Below, one piece after another: positions 56,047 through 64,000 of a DNA stretch of 64,000 bases. Source of the stretch: Methylobacterium sp. W2 (lineage in GTDB: Bacteria; Pseudomonadota; Alphaproteobacteria; Rhizobiales; Beijerinckiaceae); assembly GCF_020662345.1 (NCBI RefSeq), contig NZ_VMOA01000003.1, positions 124,001 to 188,000 on the forward strand, in the 5' to 3' direction. A model generated the notes under the pieces. It did no database searches. It saw only the letters and a list, made by a program, of their open reading frames with translations, and was not told the DNA's origin. A program made the translations under genes and the position numbers. Each line of letters starts with the position of its first letter. The first letter of the stretch is position 1.

Positions 56047-57861
56047 ATGGGTACTTCAACGGGCAAACCGATCCCCATGAGCGAGGTCCACCGCCTCGCC
56101 GGCCCGGAGGTGTTCACGCGCGGCGAGGAGTACCGGCGCCGGGGCGCGGTCTTCGATCTCGTGAGGCGCGGCGACGCCCTCACCGCCGCCGTGGCGGGCA
56201 GCGAGACCGACCCCTACCGGGTGAGCATCCACCTCAGGCGGGGCAAGACCACGGCCTTCTCCTGCACCTGCCCCTACGAATGGGGCGGCGCCTGCACGCA
56301 TGTGGTGGCGACCCTGCTCACCCTCGCCGACGATCCCGGCTCCGCCGCCGCCCGGCCGACGCTGGACGCCCTCCTGAGCCCCTTGAGCGCCGAGGCCCTG
56401 CGCGACCTGATCCTGCGGCGGGCGGAGGAGGATCCCGAGCTGACCGGCTGGATCGAGGCCGACCTCGCCACCGCCCTGCGCCCCGGCGGCGCGCCGGTGG
56501 ACATCACCGCCGTCACCGCGCGGGCCCGCGCCGTGCTCTCCGGCCCCACCCGTAACCGCGACTTCTGGGACGGCTATCGCCCCAGCGGCAATGCCGAGTC
56601 CCTGCACCACCTCGCGGACAAGGCCGTGCCGCACATGGAGGCCGGCAACGGCCGCAGCGCCCTGCGCATCCTGGAGGCCGTGGCCGGCCCGATGATCGAG
56701 GGCTGGCTCGACGGCGGCGACGAGACCGACGAGGAGTACGACCTCCTGTTCCACGATCTCGGGCGGATGATGGCCGAGGCCGCGCTGCTCTCCGATCTGG
56801 ACGGCGGCGAACGGGAGGCGCTGGTGGACACGCTCGAGGGCTGGGACGCGGAGCTCTCGGATTACGGCGTCGAGGACGGCTTCGGCATAGCGGTCCGCGC
56901 CCTCGAGCAGGGCTGGGACGACCCCGCGCTCAACGCCATCCTGAAGGGCGGGAGCGGGCCGTGGCCGCCGGACGACGAGGACCTCACCGAGCTCGAACTC
57001 ACCGCGATCCGCCTGCGGGTGCTCGACGCCCGGGGCCACAGCGACGCCTATCTCAACCTCGCGCGGGCCGTCGGCGCCGAGGCGCGCATCGCCACCATGC
57101 TCGTGCGGCTCGGCCGGATCACGGAGGCGGTGGCGCATGGCCGCGCCTGCTTCACCCTGCCGGACGAGGCCCTCGACCTCGCGCGGGCGCTGATGGAGGC
57201 GCGCCGGTCCGGGGAGGCGTTCCACGTCGCCGAGGCCGGGCTCGGCCTCGCGGGGGACGATGCCGACGACCTGGACAACGAACCATGGCGTCCCGGCGCC
57301 TCGGTCCTCCCCCTGGCGCAGTGGCTGCGCGAGGCCGCCGCCGAGGCAGAGCACCCGGAGCTGGCCGTCCGAGCCGCCCGCGCGGCCTTCCGCCACTCGC
57401 TGTCGCGCGAGGATTACGCGGCGGCGCGCGCCGTGGCGGGGGAGGGCTGGGACCGGTTGAAATCGGATCTTCTCGCCGTGCTGATCGCGGCCGACCGCGC
57501 CTCCGACCGGATCGAGATCCTCCTCGACGAGGGCCTGATCGACGAGGCGGTCACCGCCACCGGCGAGGCGACGGGCGACGGCACGCCCGAGCCGGTGACC
57601 TTGCGCCTGCTGGAGGCGGCGCATGGGCGCCATCCCGATTGGGTGATCCGCACCGCCGAGCGCAAGGCCGTCGCGATCATCGATCAGGGTCCGGCGGGCC
57701 GCTACGAGATCGCCGCGGCCTTCCTCGCACGCGCCGCCCGGGCCTACGACGCGGCGGGGCGGATCGACGACTGGATCGCCCGCATCGAGGACCTGATCGC
57801 CACCCACCGGCGCAAGCACAAGCTCCGCCCCCTGCTGGAAGCCCTGCGCGACGACGCGTGA
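56047..57861 (+). CDS. SWIM zinc-finger domain protein
   Basis: A 604-residue protein. The SWIM motif is CTCPYEWGGACTH (C-x-C-x7-C-x-H) at about residues 71-83, following the typical strand YRVSIHLRRGKTTAFSC. The remaining 500 residues are helical with repeated R-A-A-R-A and E-A-x-x-A-x-x-x-G-R segments suggestive of TPR-like solenoid repeats. AAAGGAGG directly precedes the ATG at 56047; a GTG at 56023 is possible. Families with this layout are of unknown function, sometimes linked to DNA or protein binding. A terminator-like hairpin lies downstream. Confidence 0.85.
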   Translation: MGTSTGKPIPMSEVHRLAGPEVFTRGEEYRRRGAVFDLVRRGDALTAAVAGSETDPYRVSIHLRRGKTTAFSCTCPYEWGGACTHVVATLLTLADDPGSAAARPTLDALLSPLSAEALRDLILRRAEEDPELTGWIEADLATALRPGGAPVDITAVTARARAVLSGPTRNRDFWDGYRPSGNAESLHHLADKAVPHMEAGNGRSALRILEAVAGPMIEGWLDGGDETDEEYDLLFHDLGRMMAEAALLSDLDGGEREALVDTLEGWDAELSDYGVEDGFGIAVRALEQGWDDPALNAILKGGSGPWPPDDEDLTELELTAIRLRVLDARGHSDAYLNLARAVGAEARIATMLVRLGRITEAVAHGRACFTLPDEALDLARALMEARRSGEAFHVAEAGLGLAGDDADDLDNEPWRPGASVLPLAQWLREAAAEAEHPELAVRAARAAFRHSLSREDYAAARAVAGEGWDRLKSDLLAVLIAADRASDRIEILLDEGLIDEAVTATGEATGDGTPEPVTLRLLEAAHGRHPDWVIRTAERKAVAIIDQGPAGRYEIAAAFLARAARAYDAAGRIDDWIARIEDLIATHRRKHKLRPLLEALRDDA

Positions 57862-57927
57862 CCCTCATGCCCCCGCATGGCCGGCGGGGCTCGGTCCGCG
57901 CTGCCCGAGGCATCCCGACGCCGAATA

Positions 57928-57960
57928 GAAAAAGCGCGGCCCCTCTCGGGACCGCGCTCT
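57928..57960 (-). terminator. rho-independent terminator of pnp
   Basis: Read on the minus strand, AGCGCGGTCCC pairs with GGGGCCGCGCT (one bulge-like mismatch) around a GAGA loop and runs into TTTTTC. It lies about 35 bases past the pnp stop; the plus-strand sense may also serve the SWIM gene. Confidence 0.88.
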
Positions 57961-57992
57961 TCATCCTCGATCAACCCGAAGGCTGAGACGGC

Positions 57993-60164
57993 TTACGCGT
58001 CCTGGCGGGGTCCGCGGGCGCGGTCCTGCTCGGCGTTGCGCTCGGCCTTGAGCTTCTCGGTGAGGTCTTCGCCGGTCTCCTGGTCGACGACCTTCATGGA
58101 GAGGCGGATCTTGCCGCGATCGTCGGCGCCGAGGAACTTCACCTTGACCTTCTGGCCGTCCTTGACGACGTCCGTCACCTTGGCGACGCGCTGGGCGGCG
58201 AGTTCCGAGATGTGGACGAGACCGTCCTTGGCGCCGAAGAAGTTCACGAAGGCGCCGAACTCCATGCACTTCACGACGGTGCCGTCGTAGATCATGCCGA
58301 CTTCGGCTTCCGCCACGATCGACCGGATCCAGTTATAGGCGGCCTTGATGGCCTTGCCGTCGCTGGAGGCGATCTTCACCGTGCCGGTGTCGTCGATGTT
58401 GATCTTGGCGCCGGTCTTCTCGACGATCTCGCGGATCACCTTGCCGCCGGTGCCGATCACTTCCCGGATCTTGTCGGTGGGGATCTGCATGGTCTCGATG
58501 CGGGGCGCGTATTCGCCGAGCTCGGGACGGGCGTCGGTGAGGGCTTTCGCCATCTCGCCGAGGATGTGGACGCGGCCTTCCTGCGCCTGATGCAGGGCGA
58601 CCTTCATGATCTCTTCCGTGATGCCGGCGATCTTGATGTCCATCTGCAGCGAGGTGATGCCGGCTTCCGTGCCCGCCACCTTGAAGTCCATGTCGCCGAG
58701 GTGATCCTCGTCGCCGAGGATGTCGGACAGCACGGCGTAGCGCTCACCCTCGAGGATGAGGCCCATAGCGATGCCGGCCACCGGACGGCGGAGCGGCACG
58801 CCGGCATCCATCAGCGACAGCGAGGCGCCGCAGACGGAGGCCATGGAGGACGAGCCGTTGGACTCGGTGATCTCGGACACGACGCGGATCGTGTACGGGA
58901 ACTCGTGGGCCGGCGGCAGGACCGGGTGCACGGCGCGCCAGGCGAGCTTGCCGTGGCCGATTTCGCGACGGCCCGGGGAGCCCATGCGGCCGGTCTCGCC
59001 CACCGAATAGGGAGGGAAGTTGTAGTGCAGCAGGAAGGTCTCCTTGTAGGTGCCTTCCAGCGCGTCGATGAACTGCTCGTCCTCGCCGGTGCCGAGGGTG
59101 GCGACCACGAGGGCCTGGGTCTCGCCGCGGGTGAACAGCGAGGAGCCGTGGGCGCGGGGCAGCACGCCGACTTGGGACACGATCGGGCGCACGGTGCGGA
59201 CGTCGCGTCCGTCGATGCGGGAGCCCGTGTCGAGGATGTTCCAGCGCACGACCTTCGACTGCGCTTCCTTGAACGCGGCCTTGACCTTCTCAGGGCTGAA
59301 CTTCTGCTCGCCCTCGGCCGGACAGAGAGCCGCGATCACCTTCGCCTTCACGGCGTCGACGGCGGCGTAGCGCTCCTGCTTGATCGTGTTCTTGTAGGCG
59401 TCGCGGAGCTCCGCTTCGCACACGTCCAGCACGGCCTGCTCCACGTCGCCGTTCTCGGGGGCGGAGAAGTTGCGGGGCTCCTTGGCGGCCTTCTCGGCGA
59501 GGCGGATGATCGCCTCGATGACCGGCTGGAAATGCTTGTGGCCGAACATCACGGCGCCGAGCATGACGTCCTCGTCGAGCTCCTTGGCCTCGGATTCCAC
59601 CATCAGCACGGCGTCCTGCGTGCCGGCGACGACGAGATCGAGGGTCGAGTTCTCGAGCTCGGGAACCGGCGGGTTCAGGATGTACTGGCCGTTGACGTAG
59701 CCGACGCGGGCCGCACCGATCGGGCCGGTGAAGGGCACGCCCGACAGGGTCAGGGCGGCGGAGGCCGCGACCATGGCGAGGATGTCGGGATCGTTCTCGA
59801 GATCGTGGGTCAGGACGGTGACGACGACCTGGGTGTCGTTGCGCCAGCCCTCGACGAAGAGGGGACGGATCGGACGGTCGATGAGGCGGGAGACCAGGGT
59901 CTCCTTCTCGGACGGACGGCCTTCGCGCTTGAAGTATCCGCCGGGGATGCGGCCGGCGGCGTAGGCGCGCTCCTGGTAGTTCACGGTGAGGGGCAGGAAG
60001 TCGATTCCGGCCTTGGGCTCCTTGCCCGAGACGACGGTGGCCAGCACCGAGGTCTCGCCATACGTCGCCATCACGGCGCCGTCGGCCTGGCGGGCGACCT
60101 TGCCCGTTTCGAGGACGAGCTTGCGGTCGCCCCAGATCAGCTCTTCACGTTGTACGTCGAACAT
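57993..60164 (-). CDS. pnp: polyribonucleotide nucleotidyltransferase (PNPase)
   Basis: Phosphorolytic 3'-5' exoribonuclease of the degradosome, 723 residues. It has two RNase PH domains (first: [20 protein letters not shown]; second: [20 protein letters not shown] with [15 protein letters not shown]), then a KH domain with [11 protein letters not shown] near residue 565 and an S1 domain ([28 protein letters not shown]). The start at 60164 gives [20 protein letters not shown]. It follows rpsO by 213 bases on the same strand, the usual order. Confidence 0.98.
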   Translation of the reverse strand: MFDVQREELIWGDRKLVLETGKVARQADGAVMATYGETSVLATVVSGKEPKAGIDFLPLTVNYQERAYAAGRIPGGYFKREGRPSEKETLVSRLIDRPIRPLFVEGWRNDTQVVVTVLTHDLENDPDILAMVAASAALTLSGVPFTGPIGAARVGYVNGQYILNPPVPELENSTLDLVVAGTQDAVLMVESEAKELDEDVMLGAVMFGHKHFQPVIEAIIRLAEKAAKEPRNFSAPENGDVEQAVLDVCEAELRDAYKNTIKQERYAAVDAVKAKVIAALCPAEGEQKFSPEKVKAAFKEAQSKVVRWNILDTGSRIDGRDVRTVRPIVSQVGVLPRAHGSSLFTRGETQALVVATLGTGEDEQFIDALEGTYKETFLLHYNFPPYSVGETGRMGSPGRREIGHGKLAWRAVHPVLPPAHEFPYTIRVVSEITESNGSSSMASVCGASLSLMDAGVPLRRPVAGIAMGLILEGERYAVLSDILGDEDHLGDMDFKVAGTEAGITSLQMDIKIAGITEEIMKVALHQAQEGRVHILGEMAKALTDARPELGEYAPRIETMQIPTDKIREVIGTGGKVIREIVEKTGAKINIDDTGTVKIASSDGKAIKAAYNWIRSIVAEAEVGMIYDGTVVKCMEFGAFVNFFGAKDGLVHISELAAQRVAKVTDVVKDGQKVKVKFLGADDRGKIRLSMKVVDQETGEDLTEKLKAERNAEQDRARGPRQDA

Positions 60165-60377
60165 ATTGTCTTGCCTTCCTGCGGTCGGGCGAACCCGGCG
60201 CCGCCAGGGGCAAGATGGCGCGACGCTCGGCTGGTGGGGCCAAAGCGCCGCGCGATCCTGTCCCCGGCGCTTCCGCGCCTCCAAGTCGCCCGGTTTTCGG
60301 GTGGCCGGACCCATTCCGGCACCCCGACCTGTCAGAACGCGGCCCCGGGCCGGGCCCGGAACCGCGTGAACGCCGTC

Positions 60378-60647
60378 TTAGCGGCGGATGCCGAGACGCT
60401 CGATGAGGCTGCGGTAGCGGGCCTCGTCCTTGCGCTTGACGTAGTCGAGCAGCGAGCGGCGCTGCGAGACCATCTTCAGGAGGCCGCGGCGGGAATGGTT
60501 GTCCTTGCCGTGGGTCTTGAAGTGGCCGGTGAGGTTGGTGATCCGCTCGGTGAGGATCGCCACCTGGACCTCCGGAGAACCGGTGTCCTTGCCGCCGGTC
60601 GCGTATTCCTTGATGAGCGCAGTCTTGCGCTCGGCCGAAATCGACAT
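60378..60647 (-). CDS. rpsO: 30S ribosomal protein S15
   Basis: An 89-residue primary 16S-rRNA-binding protein. It begins [20 protein letters not shown] and contains [40 protein letters not shown], and [20 protein letters not shown], all S15 hallmarks. GAAAGGG precedes the ATG. Upstream of pnp. S15 often autoregulates by its leader; a leader of about 300 bases is present but I cannot define a binding site. Confidence 0.98.
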   Translation of the reverse strand: MSISAERKTALIKEYATGGKDTGSPEVQVAILTERITNLTGHFKTHGKDNHSRRGLLKMVSQRRSLLDYVKRKDEARYRSLIERLGIRR

Positions 60648-61102
60648 CGCATTCCCTTTCGATACGGGTTTTCGGGTCGAGACGACCCTCCTCGGGAGAG
60701 GCCGCCTCAGCCTGGGACGGGGCCTGTGCCGGGATGTCGTCCAGCACGGTCGCGTTCACAAGCAGCTTTAGCCCCGTGCCCGTTTCCGGGTCGAGGCCAG
60801 GGGACACATACACGAATCCGGGCTTCGTGCCACCCCCGTCCCGGCGCCCACCCGGGCGGGTGCCGGGCCTTGCCTCCGCCCTGGCGGAGGGGCCGGCACG
60901 GCGCTTGGCGGCCTCGGGCGATTCCGGCTCTAACGTGTTGATTTATCGTATTGTCTGTCGAGGATCCGGCCTTCATTTCGCTGTGAAAGTCACACCGTGG
61001 CCAATTCCAGCTTCCACCTTTTGCATTCAAACACAAATGTGATAAATGCTCCGCTCTCGATTAAGAAGCGCAATCGGCTTTGCGAAAACTACTGGGGGTG
61101 GA
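60648..61102. other. 455-base gap without a supported gene
   Basis: It lies between rpsO (minus) and the membrane-protein gene (plus), so it should hold divergent promoters and the rpsO leader. It is GC-rich near rpsO and less so from about 60935 onward (TTGATTTATCGTATTGTCTG at 60941). truB, often found before rpsO, is not present. No stable hairpin stood out. Confidence 0.45.
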
Positions 61103-61402
61103 ATGGAGCGGATTATCATCAAGGTCGGAAGACCGATAGCATTTGCGGTTATTACTTTCGTGTCGAGCTATTACTTGTTCGGCTCGCCTTTTGTCTCCTT
61201 AGCACTCAGCCTCATCCCCCTGCTGCTCGGGTGGCTCGGCGTCTTCGAAGGCTTCTCCTACATAGTCGCGGCATTGATCTTCGTCGCCGCCGTGATCTGG
61301 GCCGTCGTTCCCGTCGAAACGAAGAACTTCGTCAAGCAACAGTACGATGGCGCCGTGAAGGAGTTCGTGGCGGGAATGCCCGACACGAAGAAAGCCGACT
61401 GA
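61103..61402 (+). CDS. small inner-membrane protein (99 residues)
   Basis: Starts MERIIIKVGRPIAFAVITFV with GGGGGTGGA upstream, and has three hydrophobic stretches: about 10-30, 32-45 (SLALSLIPLLLGWLG) and 48-68 (FSYIVAALIFVAAVIWAVV), then a charged tail ending MPDTKKAD. A longer frame from 61046 is possible but starts with unlikely residues. No family recognised. Confidence 0.65.
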   Translation: MERIIIKVGRPIAFAVITFVSSYYLFGSPFVSLALSLIPLLLGWLGVFEGFSYIVAALIFVAAVIWAVVPVETKNFVKQQYDGAVKEFVAGMPDTKKAD

Positions 61403-61491
61403 ACCGATCTCGAAAAAGGTGGTCGGCGGTTCTGCGTCCGGAACTCTGCGACGTTCCAGAAGCCTGAGCGAAGCCCGATCGGCGGGCGGTG

Positions 61492-62559
61492 TCAGCCGCA
61501 GGCGGACAGTCGATCCGGGACAGCCGCGCTCACCGCGCGGATGTCCCGCACCAGCGCGTCGACCCGCTCAAGCTCGGAATCCCAGGCGAACATGAACCGG
61601 GCCCCCCCGCCGATGAAGGTGTAGAAACGCCAGCCCCTGTCCCGCAAAGCGTCCAGCCGCTCAGGCGAGGCCTTCAGGAACACGGCATTGGCCTCCACCG
61701 GGAACATGGCGGCAAAGCCCGGGCACTCCGCCACCGCCCCGGCGAGACGTTGAGCGCAGGCATTGGCGTGGGCCGCGTTGCGGAGCCAGGCGCCGCCCTC
61801 CAGCATTCCGACCCAGGGTGCGGTGAGGAAGCGCATCTTCGAGGCGAGCTGCCCCGCCTGCTTGCAGCGATAGCCGAAATCCTCCGCGAGGGCGGGATCG
61901 AAGAACAGGATCGCCTCGCCCGCGGCCATACCGTTCTTGGTGCCGCCGAAGCAGAGCAGGTCGACCCCCACCTTCCAGGTCATCTCGGCCGGCTCGCAGC
62001 CGAGGCTGGCGCAGGCATTGGCGAAGCGCGCGCCGTCCATGTGGAGGCGCAGGGACAGCTCGCGGCAGGTGGCCGAGATCTCGGCAATTTCTTGGAGGGT
62101 GTAGAGCTGCCCCGTCTCCGTGGGCTGGGTGATCGTCACGACGCGACATTTGGGAAAATGAATGTCGGAGCGCCCCGTCGCGAGCCCCCGGATGAGGGCG
62201 GGCGTGAGCTTTCCGTCTGCGCTCGCCGCCACGAGCAGTTTCGAGCCGTTGGAAAAGAATTCCGGCGCGCCGCACTCGTCAGTCTCCACATGCGCCGAGG
62301 CCGAGCAGATGACGCTGTGGTAGGACTGGCACAGGGAGGCCAGCGCCAGGGAGTTCGCGGCGGTGCCGTTGAAGGCGAAGAACACGTCCGCATCCGGCTT
62401 GTCGAACAGCTCGCGGAACGCGTCCGCCGCCCGTTTCGTCCAGGCATCCTCGCCATAGGCGGGTACCGAGCCGCCATTGGCCGCCTCGGTGGCGGCCCAG
62501 GCCTCGGGACAGATGCCGGCGTAATTGTCGCTGGCAAATTGCTGGGGTTCGGGATTCAT
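61492..62559 (-). CDS. ltaE: low-specificity L-threonine aldolase family protein
   Basis: PLP enzyme cleaving threonine to glycine and acetaldehyde. The 355 residues start FASDNYAGICPEAWAATEAA, with YGEDAWTKRAADAF, FAFNGTAANSLALASLC, the cofactor region LHMDGARFANACASLG and the Schiff-base lysine in CFGGTKNGMAAGEA. All are aldolase landmarks. Related beta-eliminating lyases are the alternative. The glycine product would feed the gcv system about 50 kb away, but no operon link exists. Confidence 0.92.
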   Translation of the reverse strand: MNPEPQQFASDNYAGICPEAWAATEAANGGSVPAYGEDAWTKRAADAFRELFDKPDADVFFAFNGTAANSLALASLCQSYHSVICSASAHVETDECGAPEFFSNGSKLLVAASADGKLTPALIRGLATGRSDIHFPKCRVVTITQPTETGQLYTLQEIAEISATCRELSLRLHMDGARFANACASLGCEPAEMTWKVGVDLLCFGGTKNGMAAGEAILFFDPALAEDFGYRCKQAGQLASKMRFLTAPWVGMLEGGAWLRNAAHANACAQRLAGAVAECPGFAAMFPVEANAVFLKASPERLDALRDRGWRFYTFIGGGARFMFAWDSELERVDALVRDIRAVSAAVPDRLSACG

Positions 62560-62815
62560 CGTCGCTTCGCCTTCCGTCGGTCCCGCATGGGAGCCGAAGC
62601 GACGCGTGGCAAGACCCGTTTCGTTGCCGGTTCGGCCACATCCCCTCTCAACGATGAGGGCTCCACCTTGCTCGGATCAGCAGGTTGGCGTCGGGCGTCG
62701 CCGCGACTCTCGATGCAGCGTGAAGCTTAGCAGCGCGCGGAGCCTTTCGCAACGCAGCAAGAGCGACGGGTGCCGCCCGTCCTCCGACGGTTCGGGGACG
62801 GGCGGGGGACGAGCT

Positions 62816-62908
62816 TCAGGCGGTCGGGCGACCCGAGCGGCCGGCATAGCGGCGGCGGAGATAGGACACGACCTTGGGGAGCAGGAAGGCGAGGATCAGC
62901 TTGCGCAT
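62816..62908 (-). CDS. candidate 30-residue membrane microprotein
   Basis: ATG at 62908 with GGAG about 9 bases upstream gives MRKLILAFLLPKVVSYLRRR then YAGRSGRPTA. A short hydrophobic helix is followed by a basic tail. It lies in the 470-base gap between ltaE and the exonuclease gene (62560-63030), which otherwise holds nothing I can support. Pattern is plausible but unproven. Confidence 0.4.
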   Translation of the reverse strand: MRKLILAFLLPKVVSYLRRRYAGRSGRPTA

Positions 62909-63030
62909 GCGAGGACACTCCGGAGCGGTGGGAAAATGCGGCGCCCATCCGGGGCCGCCTGTCCGAAGAGCAATGATCGGCAGGGCGTTGCGTTCCTCGG
63001 CCGGCTCCACGATTGGGACGCGGCGGCCCG

Positions 63031-63840
63031 TCAGAGGTCGAGGGTCAGCGTCACCGGCACATGGTCCGAGGGCCGCTCCCAGCCCCGCGCCTCGCGGAAC
63101 ACGTCCACGGAGCGCGCGGTGCCGATGAGGTCCGGCGAGATCCAGGCATGGTCGAGGCGCCGCCCCTTGTTGGCGGCGGACCAGTCCGGCGAGCGGTAGC
63201 TCCACCAGGTGTAGATCTTCTCCGGCTCCGGGGTGAGCACGCGGGCGGCATCGATCCAGCCGGCCTCCCCGCGCAGGAGTTCGAGCGCCTCGGTCTCCAC
63301 CGGGGTATGGCTGACCACGGAGAGCAGCTGCTTGTGCGACCAGACGTCGTGTTCGAGCGGCGCCACATTGAGGTCGCCCACCAGGATCGCCGGGCCGGCC
63401 ATGCGCCGACCGCCCCAGGCGCGCAGATCCTGCAGGAAGTCGAGCTTGTGGGCGAATTTCGGATTGAGCCCGACATCCGGAATGTCGCCGCCGGCCGGAA
63501 CGTAGAAATTGTGGATCACGAGGCCCGCAGCCGCGCCCGCCTCCGGCCCGAGCACCGCCGAGATGTGGCGGGCATCCGGCTTCCCGCAGAACGCCATGAC
63601 GTCACGGGTGAGCAGGGGAAAGCGCGACAGGATGGCCACGCCGTTATAGCCCTTCTGGCCGGCGAAGACGACGTGCTCGTAGCCGGACCCGCGCAGGGCC
63701 TTGAGCGGAAAGGCATCGTCCGGGCACTTGGTCTCCTGCAGGCAGAGCACGTCGGGCTTCACCTCGGCGAGGAACCGAAGCACGAGATCGATGCGCAACC
63801 GCACCGAATTGATGTTCCAGGTGGTGACGGAGAGGCGCAA
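63031..63840 (-). CDS. xthA: exodeoxyribonuclease III family nuclease
   Basis: AP endonuclease/3' exonuclease of base-excision repair, 269 residues from TTG at 63840, which gives the normal start LSVTTWNINSVRLRIDLVLR. Catalytic segments: DVLCLQETKCPDDAFP (Glu metal ligand), NFYVPAGGDI (Tyr), ILVGDLNVAPLEHDVW (Asp/Asn) and the closing KGRRLDHAWISPDL with SDHVPVTLTLDL (Asp-His). An ATG at 63933 would add 31 residues with no similarity. Family assignment is secure; the start is less so. Confidence 0.92.
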   Translation of the reverse strand: MRLSVTTWNINSVRLRIDLVLRFLAEVKPDVLCLQETKCPDDAFPLKALRGSGYEHVVFAGQKGYNGVAILSRFPLLTRDVMAFCGKPDARHISAVLGPEAGAAAGLVIHNFYVPAGGDIPDVGLNPKFAHKLDFLQDLRAWGGRRMAGPAILVGDLNVAPLEHDVWSHKQLLSVVSHTPVETEALELLRGEAGWIDAARVLTPEPEKIYTWWSYRSPDWSAANKGRRLDHAWISPDLIGTARSVDVFREARGWERPSDHVPVTLTLDL

Positions 63841-64000
63841 CGGGTCTAGCTCACAGATGTGATAAGGGAGGGGATCGGCCGCCTCGATAGACCGGATCGG
63901 CCCGCCCGTCGCCGCACAAATGCCGCGTTCCATCAGCGAGAAGGACGCGCCGTCGCCGTTTCAGGAAGGATCGCCCGTCGTGTCGCGCACCCGCTCTGCG

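Noticed and set aside
58212..60941. A 909-residue frame antisense to pnp
   Set aside because: Shadow of pnp and rpsO; low-complexity, no recognisable domain.
63980..64000. GTG preceded by AGGAAGGA at the right edge, perhaps the start of a plus-strand gene
   Set aside because: Only seven codons are visible, too few to support a call.

Overview
The window reads as a chromosomal segment of a high-GC alphaproteobacterium of the Rhizobiales/Hyphomicrobiales, most plausibly Methylobacteriaceae. That placement is an inference from gene content and order: an AcpXL/LpxXL very-long-chain lipid A cluster, a dapF-mtaB-ftsY-yciB-ccmGDC string, and ccmA next to acnA. There is no rRNA, phage, IS element or CRISPR array. 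One tRNA (Gly-GCC) is present.

Layout. 1-3.5 kb: end of ilvN, a MazEF-type toxin-antitoxin pair coupled to a GST gene, a TetR regulator with a palindromic operator, and ilvC. 3.6-8.2 kb: a HigBA-type toxin-antitoxin pair, a PPOX-family flavoprotein, tam, trpS and an endonuclease III-like glycosylase. 8.4-13.2 kb: tandem glycine riboswitch followed by gcvT-gcvH-gcvP. 13.4-17.2 kb: VOC protein, Ogt-type DNA repair protein, a SyrD/PvdE-type ABC exporter, and an exported GyrI-like protein. 17.4-26.6 kb: dapF-mtaB, an RluA-family synthase, ftsY, yciB and the cytochrome c maturation genes ccmA-B and ccmC-D-G (minus strand), split by a SOUL heme-binding gene on the plus strand. 27-31.5 kb: a solitary ribbon-helix-helix antitoxin, acnA and an AI-2E-family permease.

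31.9-38.7 kb holds the most distinctive system: acpXL, a FabZ-like dehydratase, two ketosynthase-family proteins (one without the catalytic cysteine), an SDR reductase, an SH3-like exported protein, an MDR reductase and lpxXL. Together they can supply carrier, condensation, both reductions, dehydration and final transfer of a very-long-chain acyl group to lipid A. 38.7-48.8 kb is a run of metabolic and small genes: DUF1223, M29 peptidase, DUF2218, FAD-linked dehydrogenase, FAH-family hydrolase, Nudix, tRNA-Gly, several small proteins and adenine deaminase. 48.9-51.5 kb is a nitrate/sulfonate/taurine-type ABC importer. 51.7-57.9 kb: DUF3597, a repeat-rich then AT-rich gene-poor stretch with a small exported orphan, ridA-potF, small membrane proteins and a SWIM-domain protein. 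58-64 kb: rpsO-pnp, a threonine aldolase and an exonuclease III-family nuclease.

Several intergenic gaps carry a mirror-symmetric dispersed repeat built from CCCTCTCC/GGAGAGGG hairpins (about 10.2, 19.7, 26.8 and 52.3 kb). All product names come from reading the translations by eye; no database search was run.
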